The notes: a model not told the origin generated them from the letters alone. A DNA stretch of 64,000 bases from Rhodobacterales bacterium (GCA_025362795.1 JANYFE010000062.1:52797-116796); one strand, 5' to 3'; counted from the first letter of the stretch, positions 8,505 through 18,696 are shown. Translations and numbers: made by a program.

Positions 8505-10100
8505 TCAGGAATTGCCTCGAATCAGATCGGCGGCCTTTTCGCCGATCATGATTGTGGGTGCATTGGTGTTTGATCCGATCAGACTTGGCATGATCGAACT
8601 GTCGCAAATCCGCAGGCCGTCAACGCCGCGCACCCGCAATTGTGGGTCTATGACGGCCATTTCATCACGCCCCATGCGACAGGTGCCGACCGGATGATAA
8701 GACGTGCGGCCATGTTGCCGGGCATAGGCCTCATAGTCACTTTGGGTTTTGACAGCGGCATCTGGAAAGCAGATGGCCCGGATGTATTTTTGCAAGGACG
8801 GCTGGCTGAACATGTCCCGGCTGATCCGGACACCTTCCACCCCGATCCGCAGATCGTCCGGTTCTGCCAGAAAATTCGGGTCTACCACGGGCAAATCCCG
8901 TGGATCGGCCGACCGTAACGTCACCGTCCCCCGGCTTTTCGGCCGCAGCGTATAGGAATTCAGCGTTACCCCCGATTTCCCTTTCGGCGCCGAAGGCACC
9001 CCCGCCTCGGCGCCCGCCCCCGCCAGAAAATGAAACTGCAAATCCGGGCTGGGCGCGGCCTTGTCGGCGTACCAGAACGCCCCGCCCTCCACGACATTCG
9101 AGGCGATCGGACCGGTTTTGAACAGCGCATATTCGATGCCCGCCCACAGCGCCCAATGCGGTTTGTTGTATTTGTCCAGCGACGCATGCGCCTTCAACTC
9201 CGCCACAATGTCGATGCCGAAATGGTCCGTAAGGTTCTGCCCGACCCCCGGCAGATCCTGTGCAACTTTGATCCCCATGCTGTTCAGATGCGCCGCTGGC
9301 CCAATTCCCGAAAGCAGCATCAGCTTGGGCGACCCCACGGCACCCGAGGTTACGATCACCTCGCTGCCCGCCCGCACGATCTGCACAGCACCGGACAGCG
9401 CATATTCAACGCCCGTCGCGCGGCCTTTTTCGATGACCACCCGCAGCACCAGCGCATCGGTGATCAGCGTCAGGTTGGGCCGCTTCAACGCAGGCCGCAG
9501 ATAGCCGACCGCTGCGGAACAGCGCCGGCTGTTCTTGGTCGTGGTTTGGTAAACTCCGGCCCCGGCTTGGGTTTCACCATTGAAATCCGGGTTGTAGGGA
9601 ATGCCAAATTCCTGGCAGCTTTGCACGAACGCCCGCGTGACCGGTTGCGGATCGGGCAGGTTCGACACGCCCAAGGGCCCGTCTGTGCCATGCCAGCCGC
9701 CCGACAGAATCGTGTTGCCCTCTGATCGCAGGAAATACTTCTGAATGTCGGCAAAGCCCCAGCCCTCGGCACCCTCTGTCACCCAGCGGTCATAGTCGCT
9801 GGGATGGCCGCGCGTGAAAACCTGCGCGTTGATCGAAGACCCGCCCCCCAGCACCCGCGCCTGCGCGTAAGGAATTTCTCGATTGTTGACATGGCGTTGC
9901 GGCGCGGTGGTCAACCCCCAGGTCAGCGGTCCGGTGGTCATCTTGGCAAAACCAACCGGCACATGAATCAACGGATTGGTGTCGCGCCCCCCCGCCTCGA
10001 TCAGACACACCCGCAGGTCGGCGTTCTCCGACAGCCGCGCTGCCAGCACGCATCCCGCCGATCCCCCACCGACGATGACATAGTCAAAACCCTGTTTCAT
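8505..10100 (-). CDS. GMC family oxidoreductase (choline/alcohol dehydrogenase-like)
   Basis: FAD motif 'FDYVIVGGGSAGCVLAARLSEN', 'VLGGGSSINAQVFTRGHPSDYD', C-terminal 'HPVGTCRMG...LRICDSSIMPSLIGSNTNAPTIMIGEKAADLIR'. Confidence 0.93.
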   Translation of the reverse strand: MKQGFDYVIVGGGSAGCVLAARLSENADLRVCLIEAGGRDTNPLIHVPVGFAKMTTGPLTWGLTTAPQRHVNNREIPYAQARVLGGGSSINAQVFTRGHPSDYDRWVTEGAEGWGFADIQKYFLRSEGNTILSGGWHGTDGPLGVSNLPDPQPVTRAFVQSCQEFGIPYNPDFNGETQAGAGVYQTTTKNSRRCSAAVGYLRPALKRPNLTLITDALVLRVVIEKGRATGVEYALSGAVQIVRAGSEVIVTSGAVGSPKLMLLSGIGPAAHLNSMGIKVAQDLPGVGQNLTDHFGIDIVAELKAHASLDKYNKPHWALWAGIEYALFKTGPIASNVVEGGAFWYADKAAPSPDLQFHFLAGAGAEAGVPSAPKGKSGVTLNSYTLRPKSRGTVTLRSADPRDLPVVDPNFLAEPDDLRIGVEGVRISRDMFSQPSLQKYIRAICFPDAAVKTQSDYEAYARQHGRTSYHPVGTCRMGRDEMAVIDPQLRVRGVDGLRICDSSIMPSLIGSNTNAPTIMIGEKAADLIRGNS

Positions 10101-10198
10101 CCACTCCCCCGCCTGCGGCCGCCAACTACAGGTGGGGGCAATCTACAAGTAACCATATAGTTAATTCAAGCCTCGACGTGACCGGTTTCAAGGGTGCT

Positions 10199-11215
10199 TC
10201 ACTTGATCGCGGCAATCGCCTTCATCGCGGCCACAAGCGTCTTTTCCGCGCTCGCGAAAGCTTCATCTATGAACTTGAATTGCTTATAGATTTCCTTGGC
10301 GTTCTTGGCTTTCTTGATAATGGCCGCATACTTTTTGCGCGCTCCGGCCTGCACCGAAAGCACCCGCTTCAGCGCAGCCAGTTTGGTGCTGGCGGCTTTC
10401 AGTTCCGGCTGCGCCAGACTTTTGTCCGTCTGCGCTTTTTCCAAAGCATATTTGCAATGCTTCTCGATCAGCTTGCCTTCCGCAACGGCCTTTTTGGCGG
10501 CAACCACCAGCACGCTTTCTTGCAGGATCGTCGGCAGACCGGCCTCGGTCGCACCCGATTTTGGCGCGAAATCAAGGATCTTTTCAATGATCTTTGCAAA
10601 CTTGGCGGCATAGGTGTCCATCTTGGTGTCCACCTCGGATTTATAGGCGTTGCCCGCTTCTGCCAGATTCTTGCTGTCGGCAGCGATCTGCTTTTTAAGC
10701 TTATCCAAGGCCGCGCCCTGCCTTTTGAAGTCTTTTTCCAGCGTATCAACCGCTTTGACGACCGAAGGCGTCAGCGTGCCCTTTCCCGCTTTGGCCTTGG
10801 CCTGATCCTTTTTCAACGCGTCCTGCGCGTCTTTCAGTTCGGTTTCATGCAGTTTCAGATCGGTATCTATATGTTCCAACAGGATTTTTAGATCGTTGAT
10901 CGTCTGCTTGGCTTCGTTCGTCATCTGGCGGCATTTGACCTGCTCTTTCCAAAGCGCATCAACGGCCTTGTCCAGCGCCTTGTAAGCGTCGTTGAATGGC
11001 TTGTTCTTGCGAAAATCCGCAAGACTTTCGCCCACAACCCCGTCCGCGCGGGCCTTGACCAATGCGGCGGGCAATTTTTCCTGAATAGCTTCAATACCTT
11101 GGTATTCCTTCAAAAACGCATCGACCTGCGCTTTCACGGCCTTGGCGGAATATTTCGAGATGGCAGATTCCAGCTCCTTATAACCCGCCTCGTGGTTGCC
11201 CCATTTTTCGGCCAT
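10199..11215 (-). CDS. Hypothetical Lys/Ala-rich coiled-coil protein
   Basis: Long ORF (start trimmed to MAEKWGNHEAGYKEL) of about 339 aa, almost entirely helical/coiled-coil in composition; no recognisable family or signal peptide. Confidence 0.7.
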   Translation of the reverse strand: MAEKWGNHEAGYKELESAISKYSAKAVKAQVDAFLKEYQGIEAIQEKLPAALVKARADGVVGESLADFRKNKPFNDAYKALDKAVDALWKEQVKCRQMTNEAKQTINDLKILLEHIDTDLKLHETELKDAQDALKKDQAKAKAGKGTLTPSVVKAVDTLEKDFKRQGAALDKLKKQIAADSKNLAEAGNAYKSEVDTKMDTYAAKFAKIIEKILDFAPKSGATEAGLPTILQESVLVVAAKKAVAEGKLIEKHCKYALEKAQTDKSLAQPELKAASTKLAALKRVLSVQAGARKKYAAIIKKAKNAKEIYKQFKFIDEAFASAEKTLVAAMKAIAAIK

Positions 11216-11374
11216 GCCCCAAACGCCTTTATCATTTCGTGCAGATGGCCAGTTTAGCGGCGAATGGCGTTGTGGCAAAACAAAAAGACAAGAATCGGCA
11301 TGTGCGGTGAAGCCCGGGCTGCCACATGATGCGCGGTATAACGTGCTCTTAAAAACCCTGCGCCCAATCTGTGG

Positions 11375-13048
11375 TCAGGCCAGGTCACGCCGCCGGTCGT
11401 TGCGGTCTTCGGCAAAAACCGTGGCCGGCAGCGGCGGCAGTCCGCGGATCATATCCGACGCCTTTTCACCCACCATGATCGCCGGCGCATTGGTGTTGGA
11501 TGACGGCACGTTCGGCATTACCGAAGCATCGGCAATCCGCAGCCCCGCCAGTCCCCGCACCCGCAAATCAGGCTCTACGACAGCCAAATCATCATAACCC
11601 ATCCGACAGGTGCCAACCGGATGATGATCAGTTTTGGCCATGCGGCAGGCATATTCGAACAACGCCGCGCGGCTGGTCACATCCGGGCCCGGCAGCACCT
11701 CTGCCCGCAGCCACGGCTTCAGGGCGGGTTGGCGCAGAATTTCCCGCGCCATCTCCAACCCTTTCAGCGACATCTCCAGATCGTAGGACTCCGCCCAGTA
11801 GTTCGGGTCAATCAACGGCGCGGCGGTCGGATCGCTGGTCGCCAACTGTACCGTGCCACGCGATTTGGGCCGCAACAAAGCCGAATTGAGCGTGATTCCC
11901 GATCCGTTGATCGTGGCAATCCCTTTCTCTATCCCCGAGCCCTGTCCGAAATGAAACTGGATGTCCGGCGATTGCGCCCGTGGGTCCGCATACCAGAACC
12001 CGCCTGTCTCAAACAACGAAGCGGCGACCGGGCCTGACTTGAACAGCATATACTGCAACCCCGCCAAAAGGGTCCGGTCCAGCCGCTTGACGCCGTCATA
12101 GGAATGCGGCCCGGTGCATTCTGCCAGCACGCACAGATCGACATGGTCCTGCAAATTCTGGCCAACGCCCGGCAGATCGTGCACGATCGGCACCCCCACC
12201 TGTCGCAGATGCTCCGCCGGCCCAATGCCCGACAGCAGCAGCAGTCGCGGCGAGCCGATGGCACCAGAGGTCAGGATCACCTCCTGATCCGCCGCCATAA
12301 CTTCCCCAGTGTTCAACTCGACCCCTGTCGCGCGACCCTTGGCCGTGAGGATACGCCGCACCGCGATGCCCGTGCGGACGATCAGATTGGGTCGAAGTTC
12401 CGCCTCGCGCAGATAGGCCACGGCGGTGGACGACCGTCGGACATCGCGTTGCGTTAGTTGATAATACCCAACCCCGGCCTGCCGCACCCCGTTGAAGTCG
12501 GCGTTATAGGGCAGACCATATTCCTGCCCGGCCCGAATGAACGCATCGCAGATCGGCAGGGTGGCACGCGGCATTGACACGCCCAACGGACCGTCTGCGC
12601 CGTGAAAATCGTCACTAAACCGCTCATTTCCCTCTGCGCGTTTGAAATACGGCAGGACGTCACGGTAGGCCCAGCCGTCACATCCCGCTGCGGCCCAGCC
12701 ATCATAGTCCCGCCGGTTGCCGCGGGTATAGATCTGCGCGTTGATGGTGGAACCGCCGCCAATCACCTTGGCCTGCGTATACCACAGGCTGCGCCCCTGC
12801 ATGTGACGTTGCGGCACCGTAGACCAGCCCCAAGACCCGATCCCTTTGGTCATCCGCGCAAAACCGGCGGGCCAGTGGTACAAAATTCTGCCGTCCCGAC
12901 CGCCTGCCTCCAGCAGCAGAACGCGGGCAGCAGGGTCTTCGCTTAACCGCGCCGCAAGAACGCACCCACAAGAGCCGCCGCCGACGATGATATAGTCAAA
13001 CCCGGCCAAATCATCCCCGCAAGTAACTGTCTGGTTCAGTGTTAGCAC
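11375..13048 (-). CDS. GMC family oxidoreductase (second copy)
   Basis: 'FDYIIVGGGSCGCVLAARLSED', 'KVIGGGSTINAQIYTRGNRRDYD', 'HHPVGTCRMGYDDLAVVEPDLRVRGLAGLRIADASVMP'; probable GTG start at 13048. Confidence 0.92.
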   Translation of the reverse strand: MLTLNQTVTCGDDLAGFDYIIVGGGSCGCVLAARLSEDPAARVLLLEAGGRDGRILYHWPAGFARMTKGIGSWGWSTVPQRHMQGRSLWYTQAKVIGGGSTINAQIYTRGNRRDYDGWAAAGCDGWAYRDVLPYFKRAEGNERFSDDFHGADGPLGVSMPRATLPICDAFIRAGQEYGLPYNADFNGVRQAGVGYYQLTQRDVRRSSTAVAYLREAELRPNLIVRTGIAVRRILTAKGRATGVELNTGEVMAADQEVILTSGAIGSPRLLLLSGIGPAEHLRQVGVPIVHDLPGVGQNLQDHVDLCVLAECTGPHSYDGVKRLDRTLLAGLQYMLFKSGPVAASLFETGGFWYADPRAQSPDIQFHFGQGSGIEKGIATINGSGITLNSALLRPKSRGTVQLATSDPTAAPLIDPNYWAESYDLEMSLKGLEMAREILRQPALKPWLRAEVLPGPDVTSRAALFEYACRMAKTDHHPVGTCRMGYDDLAVVEPDLRVRGLAGLRIADASVMPNVPSSNTNAPAIMVGEKASDMIRGLPPLPATVFAEDRNDRRRDLA

Positions 13049-13131
13049 GCGACCCTCCGCCGTCAAGCAGCGGCAATGGCAAATGCGGCGGAATGCCCCT
13101 AGATAGAAGGGGCGGCAACCAGGGGGCCCAG

Positions 13132-14043
13132 ATGATCGAATATGCCAGCAATCGGGTGCCCTTGAAGCTGCTGGCCGAACGGGGCGGCTGTCTGGCGGCC
13201 ATCGTCGCAATCGAAGGCACGTCCTATCGCAACCTCGGCACCATGATGGCCTTCGGGCCGGACGGGCAGCGGGTCGGGTCGTTGTCGTCCGGCTGCATCG
13301 AGGATGACATTGCCGATCACGCCAGGGCGGCCCTGATCAGCGGCAAGACTGTGTCGTTGCGCTATGGGGCCGGGTCGCCGTTTTTCGATCTGAAACTGCC
13401 CTGCGGGGGCGGGTTGCAGGTGCTGCTGGTGCCCAACCCGGACCGATCAATTTTGGCGGCGATCCTCGCGCGGGGCGACGCGCGGCAGGATGCCGTGATA
13501 AGTCTCGGGTTGGTCACGGGCGAGCTGTCGCTGTCTGAATGCCTTGACCCCGGCCATCTGCAAATCACGTTGCAACCCGAACTGCGGTTCTGGGTTTATG
13601 GTCACGGGATCGAGGCCATGGCCTTCGCATTGATGGCACAGGCTGCGGGGTATGATGTGACCCTATTCGGCCAACAGAGCCTACAATCCGACCTGTCCCG
13701 CATCGGTCCGCTGCCGATTGAAACCGTCACCAGCTTTCGCAGTCACATCTGCCCGACCCCGGACCGACGGACCGCGGTGACCCTGTTCTTTCATGACCAT
13801 GAAAACGAGGCGCGGATCTTGCAGCAGTTTTTGCCCACCGACGCCTTCTTCATCGGCGCACAAGGCAGCCTGCACGCCAGACACCGGCTGTTGGAGGAAC
13901 TGAGCATCGCCGGCGTCACAGCCGCGCATATCGCCCGTTTAAGCCCGACCTTCGGCCTGCTGCCGTCCTGCCGCGATCCGCGAACGCTGGCGGTGTCGGT
14001 GCTGGCCCATGTTCTGGCCGTTGCGGCCGAACCGCATCAGTAG
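13132..14043 (+). CDS. XdhC family protein (xanthine dehydrogenase accessory factor-like)
   Basis: 'GGCLAAIVAIEGTSYRNLGTMMAFGPDGQRVGSLSSGCIEDDIADHA' and C-terminal 'DAFFIGAQGSLHARHRLLEEL'. Confidence 0.85.
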   Translation: MIEYASNRVPLKLLAERGGCLAAIVAIEGTSYRNLGTMMAFGPDGQRVGSLSSGCIEDDIADHARAALISGKTVSLRYGAGSPFFDLKLPCGGGLQVLLVPNPDRSILAAILARGDARQDAVISLGLVTGELSLSECLDPGHLQITLQPELRFWVYGHGIEAMAFALMAQAAGYDVTLFGQQSLQSDLSRIGPLPIETVTSFRSHICPTPDRRTAVTLFFHDHENEARILQQFLPTDAFFIGAQGSLHARHRLLEELSIAGVTAAHIARLSPTFGLLPSCRDPRTLAVSVLAHVLAVAAEPHQ

Positions 14044-14133
14044 CGAAAATCGGGGCCCGCCGCTGGAATGGCCCAACGCAGGACGGCGTCATCGCACCAC
14101 GCTACAGAACATCCCCCTGCAGCCGGCTCTTAG

Positions 14134-15126
14134 TCAGGCCCGCACATCCACCACCACCCGCCCCTGCACCGCGCCCCGCAAGATCGCCGCCCCGAGTCCG
14201 GGCACCTCGGCCAATGTCGCGGGGCGGATCATCGCCTCCAGCTTGTCCATCGGCAAATCCCGCGCCAGACGGTGCCACGCCTGCTCGCGCCGCGCGAATG
14301 GCATCAGAACCGAATCGATCCCCAACAAATTCACGCCGCGCAGCAGGAACGGAATGACCGATCCGGGCAGCCCCGCTCCCCCTGCCAGGCCGACCGCAGC
14401 AACCGACGCACCATATTTCATCTGCCCCAGCACCCGCGCAAGCATCGCGCCACCGACCGCGTCAATGCACCCGCTCCAGGTCTCCACCTCCAGCGGCCGC
14501 TTCACTGTTTCCGCCAGCTCTGCCCGCGGAATGATCCGCTCCGCACCCAGCCCGCGCAGATAGTCCTCGGTCTCCGGCCTTCCGGTAACGGCGGCCACGG
14601 CATAGCCAAGCTGTGCAAGTATCGCCACCGCGACCGACCCGACACCCCCCGCCGCGCCCGTCACCAGTACCTCGCCGCCCTCAGGCCGCAGCCCATGTTC
14701 CTCCAGCGCCATGACCGCCAGCATTGCCGTCAGCCCCGCCGTTCCGATCGCCATCGCCGCCCGCGTCCTGATCCCCTCGGGCAGCGGGACCAGCCAATCC
14801 GCGCGGGCGCGGGCGCGGGTCGCATAGCCGCCCCAATGCAGCTCGCCCACCCGCCATCCGGTCAGCACCACAGTATCGCCGGGAAAATAGCGCGCGTCGC
14901 TGGAATGCTCGACCACCCCGGCAAAGTCGATCCCCGCCACATGCGGCCAAACCCGGACCAACCCACCGCCGCTGGGCGACAGACACAGCCCGTCCTTGTA
15001 GTTCACCGTCGAATATTCGACCGCCACCGTGACCTCGCCCGCAGGCAACCGGTCATCCTCCAGGTCCTGCACCGTCGCCTGCGCCAGACCTTCCTCGACT
15101 TTATCCAGCACCAAAGCGCGAAACAT
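14134..15126 (-). CDS. acuI: MDR/zinc-type alcohol dehydrogenase, acrylyl-CoA reductase (AcuI/YhdH) type
   Basis: 'MFRALVLDKVEEG...VAVEYSTVNYKDGLCLSPSGGGLVRVWPHVAGIDFAGVVE', 'VLVTGAAGGVGSVAVAILAQLGYAVAAVTGR'; start trimmed to MFRALV. Confidence 0.85.
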   Translation of the reverse strand: MFRALVLDKVEEGLAQATVQDLEDDRLPAGEVTVAVEYSTVNYKDGLCLSPSGGGLVRVWPHVAGIDFAGVVEHSSDARYFPGDTVVLTGWRVGELHWGGYATRARARADWLVPLPEGIRTRAAMAIGTAGLTAMLAVMALEEHGLRPEGGEVLVTGAAGGVGSVAVAILAQLGYAVAAVTGRPETEDYLRGLGAERIIPRAELAETVKRPLEVETWSGCIDAVGGAMLARVLGQMKYGASVAAVGLAGGAGLPGSVIPFLLRGVNLLGIDSVLMPFARREQAWHRLARDLPMDKLEAMIRPATLAEVPGLGAAILRGAVQGRVVVDVRA

Positions 15127-15255
15127 GACGACCCCCTTTTTCCTTGCCCCACAAGACCCAAACCGCCGCCCAAGGTCCATCGCAAAAGTGCCGCGTTGAC
15201 CGGGGGCCATCTCACCGCTAATTCCGGGGCATCCATATCCAGATCGGACCACATC

Positions 15256-15870
15256 TTGACCATCCATCTCTACCAGAACGACCTGCCCGCCGGCCTGAAC
15301 CTTGGCACCATCGTCGCCATTGATACCGAGACGATGGGCCTTGACCCGCGCCGCGACCGGCTGTGTCTGGTGCAATTGTCATCCGGCGATGGCAACGCGC
15401 ATTTGGTGCAAATTGCCAAGGGTCAGACTGCTGCCCCCAACTTGACCCGGATGCTGACCGATCCCAAAACGCTGAAACTGTTCCACTTCGGCCGGTTCGA
15501 CATTGCGATGATGCAGCAGGCCTTCGGTGTCGTCACCGCCCCGGTCTGGTGCACCAAGATCGCCGCCAAACTGGTGCGCACCTTCACCGACCGCCACGGG
15601 TTGAAATACCTGCTGCAGGAAATGGTCGGCGTCGATGTCTCCAAACAGCAGCAAACTTCGGACTGGGGGGCAACGACCCTGACCGACGCCCAAAAAGAAT
15701 ATGCCGCCTCTGACGTGCTTTACCTGCACAAGCTGAAAGACGCGCTCGAAGCCTGCCTGATCCGCGAAGACCGGCTCGACCTCGCCTTGCGCTGTTTCGC
15801 GTTTCTGCCGACCCGCTGCGAACTGGACCTGAAAGGTTGGGACGATCCGAATGACATCTTCCACCACTGA
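15256..15870 (+). CDS. rnd: Ribonuclease D (short, DEDDy exonuclease)
   Basis: 'VAIDTETMGLDPRRDRLCLVQLSSGDG', 'LKLFHFGRFDIAMMQQAFG', 'YAASDVLYLHKL'; probable TTG start at 15256, the supplied ORF extends spuriously upstream. Confidence 0.85.
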   Translation: MTIHLYQNDLPAGLNLGTIVAIDTETMGLDPRRDRLCLVQLSSGDGNAHLVQIAKGQTAAPNLTRMLTDPKTLKLFHFGRFDIAMMQQAFGVVTAPVWCTKIAAKLVRTFTDRHGLKYLLQEMVGVDVSKQQQTSDWGATTLTDAQKEYAASDVLYLHKLKDALEACLIREDRLDLALRCFAFLPTRCELDLKGWDDPNDIFHH

Positions 15871-16816
15871 TTTTCTGGCCACAGCCCGCCGCGTCATCAC
15901 CCGCGAGGCCGAGGCGCTGACCATCCTCGCCGGTACGCTGAACGGCGACTTTACCCAGGCCATCGACCTGATCATCGCCTGCAAAGGCCGCGTTATCGTA
16001 TCTGGCATGGGCAAATCGGGCCATATCGGCCGCAAAATCGCCGCGACCTTCGCCTCGACCGGCACCCCCGCAATGTTCATTCACCCGGCAGAGGCCAGCC
16101 ACGGCGACCTTGGCATGGTCATGTCGGGCGATGTGGTGCTGGCGTTGTCGAAATCCGGTGAAACCCCGGAACTGTCCGACATCGTCGCCCACACCCGCCG
16201 CTTTGATATTCCCTTGATCGGCATCACCGCCAAGGCCGACAGCACCCTTGCCCGCCAGTCCGATGTGACCCTGATCCTGCCCCCCGCGTCCGAGGCGTGC
16301 GACACCGGCATTGTTCCCACCACCTCCACCACCATGACCCTTGCCCTTGGCGACGCGATTGCCATCGCCCTGATGGAACACCGCCAGTTTACCCCCGACC
16401 ATTTCCGCATCTTCCACCCCGGTGGCCGTCTGGGGGCGAAACTGCTCAAGGTCCGCGACCTGATGCACAGCGACCTGCCGCTGACCGCTGCCACCAGCCC
16501 GATGAGCGAGGCGCTCCTTTCGATCAGCCGCTCCGGCTTTGGTGTCACCGGTGTCACGGACCACTCTGGTGCCCTGACCGGCATCATCACCGACGGCGAC
16601 CTGCGCCGCCATATGGACGGGCTGCTGACCCTGACGGCGGGTCAGGTGATGACAAGCAACCCGCGCACCATCCTGCCAGAGGCGTTGGCGGAAAAGGCCC
16701 TGGCCCTGATGAATGACCGCAAGATCACCACCCTGTTCGTGCTGGACCCCGCGACCGGGCCGCACGCGCTTGGCATCCTGCACATCCACGACCTCTTGCG
16801 CGCCGGGGTGGTGTGA
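15851..16816 (+). CDS. kdsD: Arabinose-5-phosphate isomerase, KpsF/GutQ family (SIS + CBS)
   Basis: 'GRVIVSGMGKSGHIGRKIAATFASTGTPAMFIHPAEASHGDLGMV', 'FHPGGRLGAKLLKVRDLMH', CBS pair; adjacent to lptC. Confidence 0.93.
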   Translation: MTSSTTDFLATARRVITREAEALTILAGTLNGDFTQAIDLIIACKGRVIVSGMGKSGHIGRKIAATFASTGTPAMFIHPAEASHGDLGMVMSGDVVLALSKSGETPELSDIVAHTRRFDIPLIGITAKADSTLARQSDVTLILPPASEACDTGIVPTTSTTMTLALGDAIAIALMEHRQFTPDHFRIFHPGGRLGAKLLKVRDLMHSDLPLTAATSPMSEALLSISRSGFGVTGVTDHSGALTGIITDGDLRRHMDGLLTLTAGQVMTSNPRTILPEALAEKALALMNDRKITTLFVLDPATGPHALGILHIHDLLRAGVV

Positions 16817-17445
16817 TGGACTGGACTCGCCGCGACAACTTTCACTCGCGGTTGGTGTTCTGGCTGAAAATCCTGTTGCCGCTGTCCGCCCTCGCCATCC
16901 TGTCCACCCTGTTCATGGTGTCGCGCAGCTTAAACCCCGAAGACGCGATCCCCTATGCCAATGTCGATATTGCCGACCGGGTCAGGGAACCCCGCGTGAC
17001 CGCTGCGGTGTTTGCCGGGATGACCGCCGATGGTGCCGCCCTGACCATCAAGGCCGCACAGGCGAAACCCGGCGTGTCCGGCACCGCCGATGCCGGCCAC
17101 GCCAGCGATCTCAGCGGCCTGCTGGAGACCCCGGACGGTGCCCGCACCGACCTTGCCGCCGAAGCCGCACAGTTGGATCAGGCGGCCCGGGTGATGAACC
17201 TGTCAGGCGGCGTGGTCGTCACCAACTCGGCAGGCTACCGGATCGCGATGCCGGGCATGGCCGTCCAACTGGATGACACCGGGCTGGATAGCACCGGTGC
17301 CGTCACGGCGACCGGACCGGTTGGCCAGATCACCGCGGACGCGATGCACCTTGGTCGCGCCGACCCGGATGCCAGTGCAAACAAGCCCGCCTATCTTCTG
17401 GTTTTCAAAGGCAACGTGCGGCTGCTATACCAGCCGGTGAATTAG
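16816..17445 (+). CDS. lptC: LPS export protein LptC
   Basis: Single N-terminal TM 'LVFWLKILLPLSALAILSTLFMVSR', LptC-type periplasmic domain, position directly before lptA-lptB. Confidence 0.85.
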   Translation: MDWTRRDNFHSRLVFWLKILLPLSALAILSTLFMVSRSLNPEDAIPYANVDIADRVREPRVTAAVFAGMTADGAALTIKAAQAKPGVSGTADAGHASDLSGLLETPDGARTDLAAEAAQLDQAARVMNLSGGVVVTNSAGYRIAMPGMAVQLDDTGLDSTGAVTATGPVGQITADAMHLGRADPDASANKPAYLLVFKGNVRLLYQPVN

Positions 17446-17455
17446 GGGTCTGACG

Positions 17456-17944
17456 ATGGTTTTGATGCGCATTCTTCTCACGGCAATTCTGGCCCTGATC
17501 CCTTTGGCGTCCGGGGCCGCGGGCACCAATGTCGCCTTTGCCGGCCTGAAAACCGACCCCAAGGCGCCGGTTCAGGTGCAAGCAGACCAGCTTGCTGTCA
17601 ATCAGGCCGATGGCACCGCGCTGTTCACCGGCAATGTCATCGTCACCCAGGGCGACATGAAGCTGCAAGCCGCCGAAGTGCGCGTTGAATATTCCGCCGA
17701 CAAAAAGGCAATCCAGACTCTGCATGCCTCGGGTGGCGTCACGCTGGCTGCAGGCACCGATGCCGCCAAAGCTGCCGAGGCCGACTATAAACCCGACACC
17801 GGCGATCTGGTGATGACCGGTGATGTTGTCCTGACCCAGGGCGCCGCCGCAATCTCTGGCCAGCAGCTGACGCTTGACCTGAAATCCGGCACCGGCACGA
17901 TGGATGGCCGCGTCACCACCACCTTTACCCCGGGCGGCAACTGA
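17456..17944 (+). CDS. lptA: LPS transport periplasmic protein LptA
   Basis: Signal peptide then OstA-type '[42 protein letters not shown]'. Confidence 0.9.
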   Translation: MVLMRILLTAILALIPLASGAAGTNVAFAGLKTDPKAPVQVQADQLAVNQADGTALFTGNVIVTQGDMKLQAAEVRVEYSADKKAIQTLHASGGVTLAAGTDAAKAAEADYKPDTGDLVMTGDVVLTQGAAAISGQQLTLDLKSGTGTMDGRVTTTFTPGGN

Positions 17945-18696
17945 TGCCAGACCTGACCGTCACCGAGGGCTCCGCCGGGCTGCACGTCCGCAACCTGCGC
18001 AAAAGCTACAAGAAACGCCTCGTCATCCGCGACGTGTCCCTGGACCTTGCCCGGGGCGAGGTTGTTGCCCTGCTTGGCCCCAACGGCAGCGGCAAAACCA
18101 CCTGCTTTTACGCCATCGCAGGCCTCGTGAACCCCGAGGCCGGCCAGGTCATCATCGACGGCCGCGATGTGACCGCCCTGCCGATGTATCGTCGGGCGCG
18201 CCTTGGCATCGGTTATCTGCCGCAGGAAGTGTCGATCTTTCGCGGTCTGACCGTGGAAGACAACATCCTCGCCGTCCTCGAAATCGCCGAACGCGACCGT
18301 TTCAAGCGCCGCGACCGCCTGGAGGAGCTGCTCTCCGAATTCTCCATCACCCATATCCGCCGCGCCCCCGCGATGGCCCTGTCCGGTGGTGAACGCCGCC
18401 GCGCCGAAATCGCCCGCTGTCTGGCCGCCAATCCGAAATACCTGCTGCTGGATGAACCCTTCGCCGGGGTGGACCCGATTGCCGTCGGCGAAATCCGGCA
18501 TCTGGTCCATGACCTGAAATCCCGTGGTATCGGCGTGCTGATCACCGACCACAACGTCCGCGAAACGCTGGAAATCGTCGATCGCGCCTATATCCTGCAC
18601 GACGGCAAGGTTCTGATGACCGGCACTACCGATGAAATCGTGCGCGATGAAACCGTGCGCCGCGTCTATCTGGGCGAGAATTTTCGCATCATCTGA
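17944..18696 (+). CDS. lptB: LPS export ABC transporter ATP-binding protein LptB
   Basis: Walker A '[11 protein letters not shown]', signature '[16 protein letters not shown]', Walker B '[16 protein letters not shown]', LptB C-terminal '[23 protein letters not shown]'. Confidence 0.95.
   Translation: MPDLTVTEGSAGLHVRNLRKSYKKRLVIRDVSLDLARGEVVALLGPNGSGKTTCFYAIAGLVNPEAGQVIIDGRDVTALPMYRRARLGIGYLPQEVSIFRGLTVEDNILAVLEIAERDRFKRRDRLEELLSEFSITHIRRAPAMALSGGERRRAEIARCLAANPKYLLLDEPFAGVDPIAVGEIRHLVHDLKSRGIGVLITDHNVRETLEIVDRAYILHDGKVLMTGTTDEIVRDETVRRVYLGENFRII

Noticed and set aside
14272-15255. N-terminal part of the 532-aa ORF ending at 15870
   Set aside because: Only the part from about 15256 encodes RNase D; the upstream part is antisense to acuI and has non-protein-like composition.
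15584-16789. 401-aa minus-strand ORF
   Set aside because: Antisense to rnd/kdsD, both strongly supported.
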